Assembly (NCBI GenBank): GCA_021441665.1
Contig: JAGYYN010025761.1
Coordinates: forward strand, 1 to 29,724
Reading direction: 5' to 3'
Source of the DNA: Euplotes cf. woodruffi 2 WChen-2021
Lineage: Eukaryota > Ciliophora > Spirotrichea > Euplotida > Euplotidae
DNA: 29,724 bases
The translations under genes and the position numbers were made by a program. Positions 9,875 to 19,297 of the stretch are shown here, one piece after another (the stretch's first letter is position 1; each line of letters begins with the position of its first letter). The notes below the pieces were generated by a model. The model made no database searches. It saw nothing but the letters and a program-made list of their open reading frames with translations, and had not been told where the DNA came from.

Positions 9875-9884
9875 AATTGAAATT
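9875..9884 (+). promoter_or_regulatory. E-Cbs-like chromosome breakage motif
   Basis: AATTGAAATT matches HATTGAAaHH and lies in the 155-bp spacer between two minus-strand genes, where a germline chromosome would have to be cut to make gene-sized molecules. Chance matches are expected in AT-rich DNA. Confidence 0.25.
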
Positions 9885-9950
9885 TACATCACAAGGATTT
9901 AAAATTAAAAGAATTATAAAACCAGTAATTACAATTACTTATGTCGCAGT

Positions 9951-12900
9951 TTATTTAGATACTGAACATAAGATGCTGAGATAAGTATTTGAATCCAGAG
10001 GTTTTGTCTTGAAGTCATCGAACCCAACTAAAAATCACTTTTGCTTTTCTTCTTCAGACGCAAACGCAGTCACTGCAACGATTTTAGGTCTCATCATTCC
10101 TGCGACTTCTAAGATCTTCTCACAAGACCGAATGCCTATGGAGATAATTATGTTAAGCATACCTGACATCACTGGCATGTTGAGGTCCATCAAGATCAGG
10201 CGATAGGGGCCACATCACAAGCGGTGTTGTGATTCTTTGAACTTTTGAAATGCAACTTTACCGTTCTCAGCCTCGTCTGAGACGACTTTGTTGCATTTGC
10301 CAAATTCGTTCAGAATCATCCTGTTGATGATCTGGTCATCAACGATGAGGATGCTGGCGCATCCTCACGGTGGAAGCAGCATCTCAGGGATTCAAGCTGG
10401 CTTTTGCTCATTCACAGAAGACTCACCCGATCAGAGCTTTATAAGTTTAGTAAAGTTCATTCACTGCTCAGTATTTTTCTTTTTATGCTTCTTGTCCTCG
10501 AAGTATTCGACGACTTTGGAGATTATCTTTCTTTCCATCGGCGATACGACACTATCATTAGGGTTTGTAAATCTCGAATTTTTGATGATATTCAGTGGTT
10601 TCAGTGCAAGCCTTGCTAAACGCAAAAAATTAGCTTGAAGCAGTAAAAAAGCCCACAAAAACTCACCTTTATTCAGAACGTTTAAATGAGCATTGTTCTG
10701 GTCATCAAGATCGAGTTTGACTGGGCGACTCGATTCAATATTGGAAACGTCAATGCAAGCGGGGTTGTTGTTCAATAATTGTAGTCGAAGATCGCTTCCT
10801 AAATTCACGCTTGACTCACGATCATATTTGTCTCAGTATCTGAGCTGGCTCTTGCTTTCCTCACGCTTGCGGTTGGAGTGGTCAACTTTATTATTAGAGG
10901 CTTTACATTCCTAAAGACATAAGCGGTGTTGTATTACTTGTCTAATTATATTTGAGGCTAAAGGCCGTGGCTTTGACAAGTCTCCCCACCCGTTACGCAC
11001 TATCGCGTTGAACTGAGGAACGACTGATTTAATAGGATTCTCATCGTAAAAATCACTTGAAAGCTCGTTGATGTCGCTTTGCTTGACGCTTGACTTCTTC
11101 GGGATCTCGAAGAAGTTGTTATCTTCACTTTGATAGTATTCATTCGAGTCGAGGCGTCTCACGTTAATCGTATTCTTAAACTGAAACAACTTTTGGTGAT
11201 CATTCGCTAAAGGTTAGGTAAGTATATGCAGGCTAATTGGGTTGTGATACCTGAATAGTCTCTGCTTAATTTTTCTTTATTTCCGACAACCTTAAAAAAT
11301 AAAATTAATTGAGTTTTTAGCAAATTTTAACCGAGATCGAACTTAAATTTTACACTCAAAATTAAAATTTTGATGAGTATAAAAAATTTTTATTTGCATA
11401 AAAAATTATTTTAACTACGAAAAGTCGAAGTCTATTTAAAAGTAGTTTGTGAGTAGTTAAATTAATAACCTCAGTTGAAAAAAGTTAGAATTTTCTTACA
11501 CTTAATTTTTCAAGTTTATTCTCGCCATTATGATTAAGGAAAGATTCTGCTTTTTTCTTGTTAAACGAAGAACTTCTTAAAGATTTATTAGAAAGCTTGT
11601 AAATATTCTTATCTGTAATTCTCATTTTATTTAATGACTCATTTTTCGATTTGAAGTTTGCATTCATCTGCATATTCTGATTCTTGCTTAAAAGACCAAC
11701 TCCGAGGGTATCCTGGTGCTGCTCCTGCTCTTGCTTGATGATAAAATTCATATTTAACACGAATGAAAAAGTCGACCCGAAATTCACAGTGGATTTGAGC
11801 TCAAGGCAAGAGTTCATCTGTCGCAGCATCTTCTGACAAAAGGTCAAGCCAATCCCCATAAGTTCACTTGACTCAAGGATTACTTTATCATAGTGATCTG
11901 AAGGAGTTCACGAGCCTATATATTGAACTTAATTGATGAAAATTAGAATAAAAATTCAGTCTGTAAATTTTAACTATATAAATTGCTAGTTTTCAGTAAG
12001 ATTTAGTTAATCGAATTAATCACATTCATTTGTAGAATTACAAAAAATCAGTTTTACCGATATTTTCAATATTATTAATCTTTTTAAGTCCTTGACTATT
12101 TTTATTTACTTGCTTGTCCTAAAAATTATCAAAAAACGGTACTTTTTCATTTTTCGTGTTAATACTCGAAAACAAGTTGAACAGGTTCATCTGTCGCTTC
12201 TTTGCGATGCCTCAGCCGGAGTCAGAGATTGAGAACCTGAGTTGGCACTCAGTCTTGCCTTTGTACGCAGTTTTGTTGTTTTTAAACTTGAACATTTTAT
12301 TTGCATAAGAGCACTCGACGATCACGATGACGTATCCTTTCTCAGTATATTTAATCGCATTGAAGATGAGGTTCAGAAGGATCTGCTTTAGCCGTATGTG
12401 GTCGTAGGTTAACACTTCAGGGACGTTTTTTGCTATGAACACAGAGAAGTTGATCATCTTGTGGTCGAATTGGTAGCTCAATACGTCCTCCACGCTCTGC
12501 ATCAACCCTCGGAGGTTGAACTCAACAGGCTTAAGCTCTAGTGTCCCTGTTTCTAGCAACGAAAAGTCCATGATGTCGTTGATCTTGCTCGTCAACATTC
12601 CGATTGAGCTTATTGCAATGTTTGTGTATTCTGTCAACTTTTCATCATCTTTGTAGTAATTTTTGATTAAGTCCAGTATACCGTTAATATGATTCACTGG
12701 ACTTCTTAGTTCATGTGAAATCGAGCAGAACAGGATGTTCTTCATCTTCTCTGCGAGCTGCAGTTGGTGTACCGATTTGCTTTCTTCAGCCTTGATTAGG
12801 TTCTTCTTGCAATTGTCGTTAAGCAAAGTGCTTTTGATAACCTTTTTCCTCTGTAAATACATACTCTTCTTCATTTCGTTCATTATTTCCGGAGGTCTAA

Positions 12901-14442
12901 AATTTAGCTAGAATCCAGCTACCTTATAGATTCTGCAGACTTCGCTCTGCTCTTGATCAACTTTGATGCGCGGATTGGCGGCTGGACTTTATTTGAATCA
13001 TCAATTTTTAGTGTCGGCTGTTCACTGACACTTTTATTTGCTCCTAAAAGGGAAGATTAATCGAGTTATTAAGCAAGTAGACTGTATTTCTACCAATTTC
13101 TCCACCAAAAAGTGTTAATATAAAAACACAAGATCAAAGCATACTTAAATATGTATCGCTTAGTTGACTTGTTCTTCACTTTATCTTTTGGTGCTGCAGG
13201 TGTCTGCTCTTTTGGTACTGAAATCTCGATGTCGTGGAAGACGATCAAGACTCACTTGAGTAACACCATAGCTGAATACAAATACAGGTTTTCGAAATTA
13301 GCGATCGTCAGCAGGACTCCAAATGCGACCTATTGCAGTAGTATGAGTAAATCATGCTGAAATGTCGTGATTAAAATAGGTAAATTGCAACTTACACTCC
13401 ATATTTTTGAGGATACAAGAGGTAACCACATGGCCCTATATTGTACTATTGATCAAAGTCAGCAAAACTAAAGGTTTAATCATCAAATCGCAGTCGACAG
13501 ATGTTGTCAGTAATACCAACTCGCACGTTGGGTTTTATACTAAAACAGCTGCAATTTTAGTATTTTTAGGTACCTTTTGGACCCTTCAATATGGTCAGCT
13601 CAGTATTTTCAAACTATAAGTGACTGTGAGATTAATTATTAATACAAAAAATTCATTCAGTTTGAAATTTTCAATTGAGGTTTATTTTTGTGATTTTTTT
13701 GGTTTGAATAATTCAAAAAACACTAATAAATACTAAGTAAAATAGCAAATTTGAAAATATCTGGGTTTATAAGAGTTTACTAGAACTTAAAATTTACTGT
13801 TTATTTTTAGGCAAATTATTGGTAGAATTATAAATAAAGCAGGTGGTAGGTTTATTAATTAATTTAAAAATGCTCGAAGTTTGGATATTTTAATTATCAC
13901 CTACAAAGTGTTTTTATTTTAAAGTATTTATAGAAGCCATTAGTTTAATTTCGATAATAAAATTTACCAATCTTTATAAAAATAGTAAATTTCAGCTTCT
14001 AGTAATATATTCAAGAATACTGTGAAAGTTGTTAAAATCATTAAATTTTATTTATTTAATATTAAAACAGGTGTTGTATGGCTCAATTTTTTATGTTTAA
14101 ATTAGCAAAAAGCAATCGAAGTGGATAATACCAGAAATAATACTGATAAATACATTAAAATATTGATAAACAAATTCGAGTTTTTGATGAAATAAACTCG
14201 ATTATTTTAGTAAATAGTAAATTCTTGCCTCATGTTTGAATATGTCAGTCTATAAATAATGATTAAGGCGAAATTTACTTTGGCTAAAAAATCGATGTGT
14301 GCATTGTGTTCATGTTGAAAACTGAGACTTCGCTCGATTCGCTTTTGCTTTCTTCACTGATATCCTCAATCTTGACATTACGAGCTGTTGGCCTCATGAC
14401 TTCGGTGTTCTTAACCCGAAAAGACTTGTTGTTAAAGTTCAT
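9951..14442 (-). CDS. Membrane hybrid histidine kinase with C-terminal receiver
   Basis: Two-component hybrid sensor kinase, about 1,034 aa, twelve exons. An N-terminal cytosolic tail (MNFNNKSFRVKNTEV) is followed by hydrophobic segments (KPLVLLTLINSTI; VAFGVLLTIANF; YLYSAMVLLKCVLIVF), so it is probably membrane-bound. HisKA: SISHELRSPVNHINGIL with the phospho-accepting His. HATPase: N box LKQILLNLIFNAIKYT, G1 box DSGCGIA (Cys is TGA) and G2 MGIGLTFCQKM. A low-complexity linker leads to a receiver: ILIVDDQIINRMIL, phospho-acceptor D in LMDLNMPVMSG, T in VAVTAFAS, and K in KTKPL. Introns: 13614-14278, 13330-13395, 13044-13144, 12897-12922, 12119-12142, 11916-12057, 11291-11499, 11207-11250, 10911-10937, 10616-10666, 10136-10162. 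+1 shifts: AAA-TAA 13034 (solid), plus TTT-TAG 14284, TTT-TAG 13540, GAT-TAA 13476 and ATA-TAG 13436 (less sure). The gene ends AAA-TAA at 9951; if that also shifts, the end is at 9935. Confidence 0.88.
13034..13039 (-). other. +1 frameshift site AAA-TAA in the histidine kinase
   Basis: After the 101-nt intron the frame reads K-S-K then TAA. Skipping one T gives KSVSEQPTLKIDDSNK, which runs on through a 26-nt intron into the HisKA domain. Confidence 0.75.
13614..14278 (-). other. Long AT-rich first intron (665 nt) of the histidine kinase
   Basis: The donor GTAAAT at 14278 and acceptor TATAG at 13614 fit in phase between the N-terminal exon and the membrane region. Inside is simple AT-rich DNA with no open frame and no strong repeat. 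Confidence 0.5.
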
Positions 14443-14583
14443 ATTTAATTAATAATGATTTAATTCAGCAAATTTTGGAATTATACTTGACACTGTCGAT
14501 CGTACACACAGTAGTGCTATCGATAGTGAAAGACAGCAGCTGAGTGAGCAACTTATGATATCGCAATAGAAATATAATTAAAC
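14443..14583. promoter_or_regulatory. 141-bp divergent promoter region
   Basis: It lies between the ATG of the histidine kinase (minus) and the ATG of the zinc-finger gene (plus), so both promoters must sit here. It is AT-rich near each start. It contains the palindrome-like ATCGATAG near 14520 and no other recognised motif. Confidence 0.6.
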
Positions 14584-16878
14584 ATGGAGTATTTGGATAT
14601 CAACAACATCACGAGGATCCTGAAACTCATTGACATCTGCGATGCACCAGGCACATGTACGCTTTATTACATTTCCGGTTAAGCTAAGACACCGATGGCT
14701 TAGTCTTAACTCGCCTGTATAGTTGATTTCGAAGCTGAGAACACATGAGAGATCCTGCTTGCTCTGTACAAGCAGGAGGCTATCAGCAGGTTTTTCATGC
14801 TGGCTCACATCCTGCTCAAAAACAAGTCTTGCGCCATCATGCGCAAGCTAACCGACATTATTGATTTGTGCAATGTTTTGTACTACGAATACATCAAATC
14901 GATAAATATATGTAATTGAGGAGTTTTACAACTTACTATATCCTTGACTGCGAATAAATTTTTGATTTAGATCGCAAAGTGTCGATTAATAAATTCAAAT
15001 TCGATCGCGGCAACAGAAATAAGCTAAAAGTATGCCTCAAAGAATTTCAAGGTGCGGTGATCGATTTTTAATTATTAGTATCTAGTTATTTCCTTTCACT
15101 AATCCTGCATTCAGCGTGATGTGGCGTCAACAGGGAGGACATCGAAAGCGCCTGCGGCAACACGATCGAAGTCATCCTCGCTGCATTAAGAAGAGACATC
15201 GCTCAAAATTACAGCGACTTTTTGAAAAAGAACATCTCCCAAATGAAGAATGAAAAGACGATGATCGATATTGAGTCAAAATTTGACTCGCAGTTTACTG
15301 ACCTCGACAAGGCCATCTCGCTTTGCTTTCAATTTGAATACAGCAAGAGCAAAGGAAAGGAGACGATATCGATAATTAAAAACAGTCTTTATGTTATTGA
15401 CTATTTTGAAGACAGCACGGAGTTCTCAAAGAACTTTGTCACCTCAGTTAAAGCTCCAATTGCAGAGGAGATCAGAGATGAATTAGCGACAAAGCGCAGC
15501 GTCGAGGATATCATCAGCCGAACGACTGTTAATATTCTCAATGCTCCTGAGATCATACTGATGAAGTCCACTAAGCAGCTGAAGTTCGAAAAGCGCTTCC
15601 AATACGTGCCTTTTCAATTTTCAATTCAGGATCTTTTATCTGATGAGTCGAAGTCGCCAGTTGGCAAAGACGAGTATGAAATCTGCAATATTATCAGCTA
15701 CAATTTCGAAGACTGCAAGTTTGAAATACTAACGAAGAATCTGAATGGAAAGTGGTCAGGATTTGCAGACGGCCAGGAGCTCACCCCTGATCATTTTGAC
15801 TTTACTAATATTCTATTTTCTTTCGACGAAAATGGGACAGCTATAAACTCGTGGTGACTGGTCTCAAGACCAGTCATGATGGTATTCAAAAAGATACTTC
15901 CTAAAGAAATTGAGTCCAAAACAGCGAAGTACTCTGCAAACCAAGACGAAGAAATATTCTTTGAAAGTAAAGAGGAAAAATAGACAGTTCGAAGAAGACC
16001 TAGAGATCGCAAAGAAACTGCAGCAAGAACTCAACGAAAGCGAAGCTCAGCTTAACAAAAGTAAGCCTCCTCCACCTGAACCCGAAAAGCTTGAAGACGA
16101 CGAATGGAACTGTGAAGACTGCACATTGAAGAACCGACTACCGTATTATAGGTGTGAAGCTTGAGATACCCTTAATGAAAAAGCTTATGATGCTTTTTAC
16201 CAGAGAAAGCAACAAAAACACAGTGCTATCGATGATGATGACTCCAGCAGTCTAAAATGGTCGTGAAGATACTGAGACCTCAAAAATGACTACAGAGACT
16301 ACTGTATTAATTGCGGCCGCAAGAAGTACAAATGCGACTCAAAATTAAGCCATTGTAAACATTGAAAGGAAAAATCTGACGAGAAAATATGTGACAGCTG
16401 AAATAAGAAACTCGAAAAGCAAAAACTTAAGGTAATTTAAGCCACGTGACCTTAACGAGAGCAATTATTATATAATTTTATCTTTTTCGTTGTCTATATA
16501 CATCATTCTGCTGTTTTAGAGTGACTGAATCCACTATTTTTGTATTTTTTGCTTTGAACATCAGCCTGTCTTAACTTAAACTAATCAAAGATACAGGAAA
16601 GCGCAGCCGCAAAGGAAAAACTTAAAAAATCTAATGAAGATGCGGATGCACAGCCGAAGCTTAAGCCGCAGCCTGATGCAAAGCCAAATCTCCAGTGGAA
16701 GTGAGGCAAGTGCTATGCCACTGGAGAAAGCAAGTCCAGCTGGAACTCTATCGATGACCGAAAGTGCAAAACATGCAATTTAGATAGAGAAGTCAAAGCG
16801 TATAAATGAGGAAACTGAGATATGAGATTCAAAGAAAGATCTCAAATAGAACTGCACCAGTGAATAGTCGACTGATAG
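14584..16878 (+). CDS. Ubiquitin-pathway-like protein with NZF/RanBP2 zinc fingers
   Basis: About 648 aa, five exons (introns 14657-14722, 14912-14970, 15052-15114 and 16432-16590; the last could end at 16596). Residues about 120-330 hold a region whose end (PEIILMKSTKQLKFEK; YEICNIISYNFEDC; NGKWSGFADGQEL) resembles the C-terminal half of ubiquitin-specific proteases, but the GHY histidine motif is not evident; this is tentative. After a +1 shift at AAA-TAG (15978) comes a UIM-like helix (FEEDLEIAKKLQQELNESE). Two RanBP2/NZF fingers follow: DEWNCEDCTLKNRLPYYRCEAC and WSCRYCDLKN...CINC. Then come further CxxC pairs (CKHC, CDSC; WKCGKC with CKTC) and a final CGNCDMRF finger-like motif. Many ligand cysteines are TGA. 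NZF domains commonly bind ubiquitin, so ubiquitin recognition is a reasonable inference. The stop is TAG at 16876, right after a TGA Cys codon. Confidence 0.8.
15855..15876 (+). repeat. Palindrome TGACTGGTCT-CA-AGACCAGTCA inside coding DNA
   Basis: Perfect 10-bp arms with a 2-nt loop lie within the zinc-finger gene. The 5' arm begins at a TGA codon read as Cys, and the frame stays open through the palindrome. Confidence 0.85.
15978..15983 (+). other. +1 frameshift site AAA-TAG in the zinc-finger gene
   Basis: The upstream frame ends ...EEIFFESKEEK-TAG. One base skipped leads to RQFEEDLEIAKKLQQEL and the zinc fingers, so upstream and downstream domains need the shift. Confidence 0.8.
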
Positions 16879-17168
16879 AAGCATAAATATTTAGCTTTAC
16901 TCAACAAACTTACCTTCATCAATTCGTACTTGTATTGTATAATTGAATAAGTCGATTCAATATTTACAGTATTGATTTGTTTACACTGCGATTATTTTTT
17001 TTGCAAACTAAAAATATAAAAATGCAGCTGATTATATAACACCTCCAAATCGTACTGTTTTTATATTGAAGCTTCAACTCAACAAAGATACCATGAGATC
17101 GTTACAAAAAAGCAAAGAAAAAAATTAACCAATCATCATATGATATTATGTATCAAATCTACTGAAGG
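16879..17168. other. Convergent 3' spacer
   Basis: A 290-bp AT-rich spacer between two convergent genes; it should hold both 3' ends. No gene or strong repeat is seen. ATTGAA occurs twice (near 16940 and 17065) but fits the breakage consensus only loosely. Confidence 0.5.
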
Positions 17169-18809
17169 TTAGACTTGGGTTGTGAAGTAAGGATGTTGCA
17201 GTGCATCCTCTGCTGAGATTCTTTTTGTTGGGTCTAACGTCATTCATTTTGTAATGAGGTCTTTAAGCTCTTCGCACTTGCCCTTCCAGTCGTACTTCCT
17301 AAAGGGTATCTCACCGGAGTCAGGGTTGTAGCCCTTGACCTGAGAGGGCTTGTACGCGACTGCCATTTCGTACAGCACCATACCGTACGCCCACATATCG
17401 AATTCCTTGCCGATGTACGAACTGTTATTTAGCCTCAGGGGGGATATAGCCCCAGGTCCCGATTGTCGTCTTATTTTTGAGCTTTATAGCCATTTGCAGG
17501 ATCGGCTTGATGAGCAAGTCCAAAGTCACAAATCTTGATGATCGGGAACTTATCATCGTCCTCTTTGTGAGCCAACAAGTTGTCCAACTTGATGTCTCAG
17601 TGGATGATACCGTGAGAATGGATGTGATGGATACCGTTCAACACGTCGTATGCGTACAACTGCAGCTCCTGCTGGTCTTCAACTGGCGTGTGGTGCTCAG
17701 CGATCAAGTCAAGTAAATAAGTTGCTTGATTTGCATACTCCATCAGCAGAACGTACTCCTTTTCGTTGTCTGTGTAACTTAACAATTTAATTATATTTTC
17801 GTGATTCATATACGAATGAATCTCACATTCATTTTCTGCTTGCTTCATTTGGAAATCAGTCACTAATTTGTCTTTGATCAAGGACTTATTTAACTATTTG
17901 CTATAAGAAAAATATGATTTATTATTCATCGCAAAATTCATGATTTTATTGGTATTTAATCATTTCGAGAGAAAACCGTAAATATCTAGATATCCACGAC
18001 AAATGTAAATCTAAAATTGCGAATACACTAGACGTGTGTTGGGTCACCAACACACGTCTAGTAATTTATGCAATTTTCACAATGACGCTGCATTTTGATA
18101 TTTAAAGATTCAAATCATTAAAAGATCCCGATTATTAAGGAATTACGTCACGACAGATAAAATCCTTTAGATATAGAAATCCAAACGAGAAAGAATCACA
18201 GTCGACAGTGATTTAAAATTGCTTTTAAACTGTCTAACAATTTCGATAGAGAGTTTATTTCTGAATGAGATCCAACCAGGAAAAAACTGAGCAAGTGACA
18301 TTTTTGATATTCTTGCAGTCAGTTGAAGTTCAACTTGACTTAATTTTTGACGTTCGCTAGTTTTTCAAAATTTTAAGCTGCAAAAGATAAATTCGCAGTG
18401 TGAGGGGACTCGAGTTCATCCTCCTCTGAAGCGGGGCATCCACCGCAGAGGCAGCTTGCCTAGCAGCGCCTCTGTCTAGATATCTTTGTCGTTTTGCGAG
18501 TAAAGACAAAAAGCGGTAACTTACCTGATTTGTGTCTTTGTTCTGCGTGAGCAAAATGATGCTGGGGCTGAGCGGTAGTTCATAAATCGTGCTGACTTTC
18601 TCGTACTTGCTGCAGATGCCGAAGTCTGCGGGATGGTAAACTAAAGGAATTTGAGAATCGTCTGCGAGAGCCTCGCTTTCGTCTTTGAAATTGTCTCAGT
18701 GCATAAGTCTGGTCTTTTCTTTGTAGTACTCTCTCCTGTCTTTGATGTTAAACAGCTTTAGTGGGTTTATGTCATCAAGATTGATGAGGGGTCCTTTTGA
18801 AGATTCCAT
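17169..18809 (-). CDS. Protein kinase, three +1 frameshifts, degenerate Gly loop
   Basis: Ser/Thr-type protein kinase, about 337 aa, two exons (18809-18525 and 17900-17169) around a 624-nt intron. The N-lobe reads YEKVSTIYELPLSPSIILL where the GxGxxG loop should be, so the glycine loop is missing. Beta-3 reads QIVK-K, with the catalytic Lys on the AAA of an AAA-TAA shift site (17886). The alpha-C Glu is in AENECEIHSYMNHENI. The catalytic loop is GIIHCDIKLDN (Cys is TGA; Asp and Asn are kept) and the DFG motif is KICDFGLAH. The activation segment needs a second shift (17471) to give KTTIGTWGYIPPEAK and a third (17425) to give NSSYIGKEFDMWAYGMVLYE. The end LITKCMTLDPTKRISAEDAL, again with a TGA Cys, is the usual kinase subdomain XI. 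Stop TAA at 17169. Family not assigned. Confidence 0.92.
17425..17430 (-). other. +1 frameshift site AAA-TAA after the kinase APE-like motif
   Basis: The frame reads GYIPPEAK-TAA. Skipping T gives NSSYIGKEFDMWAYGMVLYE, which contains the conserved D-x-W-x-x-G of kinases. The conserved motifs on both sides make the shift very likely. Confidence 0.93.
17471..17476 (-). other. +1 frameshift site AAA-TAA in the kinase activation segment
   Basis: The frame reads DFGLAHQADPANGYKAQK-TAA. The +1 frame continues KTTIGTWGYIPPE, the expected P+1 loop. Conserved motifs flank both sides. Confidence 0.95.
17886..17891 (-). other. +1 frameshift site AAA-TAA on the catalytic lysine
   Basis: Exon 2 starts QIVK-TAA. 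Skipping T gives KSLIKDKLVTDFQMKQAENE and the alpha-C helix. The AAA before TAA corresponds to the VAIK lysine, so any functional kinase depends on this shift. Confidence 0.85.
17901..18524 (-). other. Long intron (624 nt) carrying a perfect hairpin
   Basis: Bounded by GTAAGT (18524) and TTATAG (17901), phase 0. It holds the 16-bp-stem hairpin at 18027-18062 and AT-rich DNA. The first 170 bases continue open in the exon 1 frame but lack kinase motifs. Confidence 0.6.
18027..18062. repeat. Perfect hairpin, 16-bp arms, 4-nt loop
   Basis: ACTAGACGTGTGTTGG (18027-18042), loop GTCA, CCAACACACGTCTAGT (18047-18062). Weaker outer arms AAATTGC (18014) and GCAATTT (18070) extend the symmetry. It lies in the kinase intron. 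Confidence 0.92.
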
Positions 18810-19297
18810 GATTATATTTTTTTAAAGTTTATCAAGTGAAATAGATGGAATTGTATTTATTAGTTTTTAAATTGCAAAAAAATGATAAGTTTGAGCTTTA
18901 TTAGAATTTGTTAGATGTTATTGCTTGAAAAATATTGTTATAAAATTTATGAATGATGTCAAATAAAAGATAAAGCTTATGCTACATCTAGTTTGGAATT
19001 CTAATTATTTGTTACAAATGGTTAAATCATTTTTTAATCTACACTAGATATTAGAATTTGTTAACTTTGATAATAAAATAGAATCAAAAGAAAACTAAAA
19101 TTTCTTCGTTTTTTTAATTATAAATTTTCTAATTTTGGAAATTTTAAAATAAAAGAAAATAAAAAAACTAAATAATTATTTTAAAAAGTGCTAATTAAAA
19201 ACACTTGATACCAATGTTTATCACTTATGTAAAACCCACATCTCAAACATATACCCTTTCCTCAACAAATTCAACATAATTCTATTCACATTCAAGT
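18810..19297. other. AT-rich intergenic region
   Basis: A 488-bp spacer between the kinase start and the kinesin stop, both on the minus strand. Very AT-rich; no coding frame, strong repeat or breakage motif was seen. Confidence 0.5.

Noticed and set aside
10009-10638. Plus-strand open frames over the receiver domain.
   Set aside because: They mirror conserved receiver codons on the minus strand (shadow frames).
14584-16878. TGA as selenocysteine in the finger gene.
   Set aside because: TGA occupies many paired zinc-ligand positions and occurs across all genes; plain Cys decoding is sufficient.
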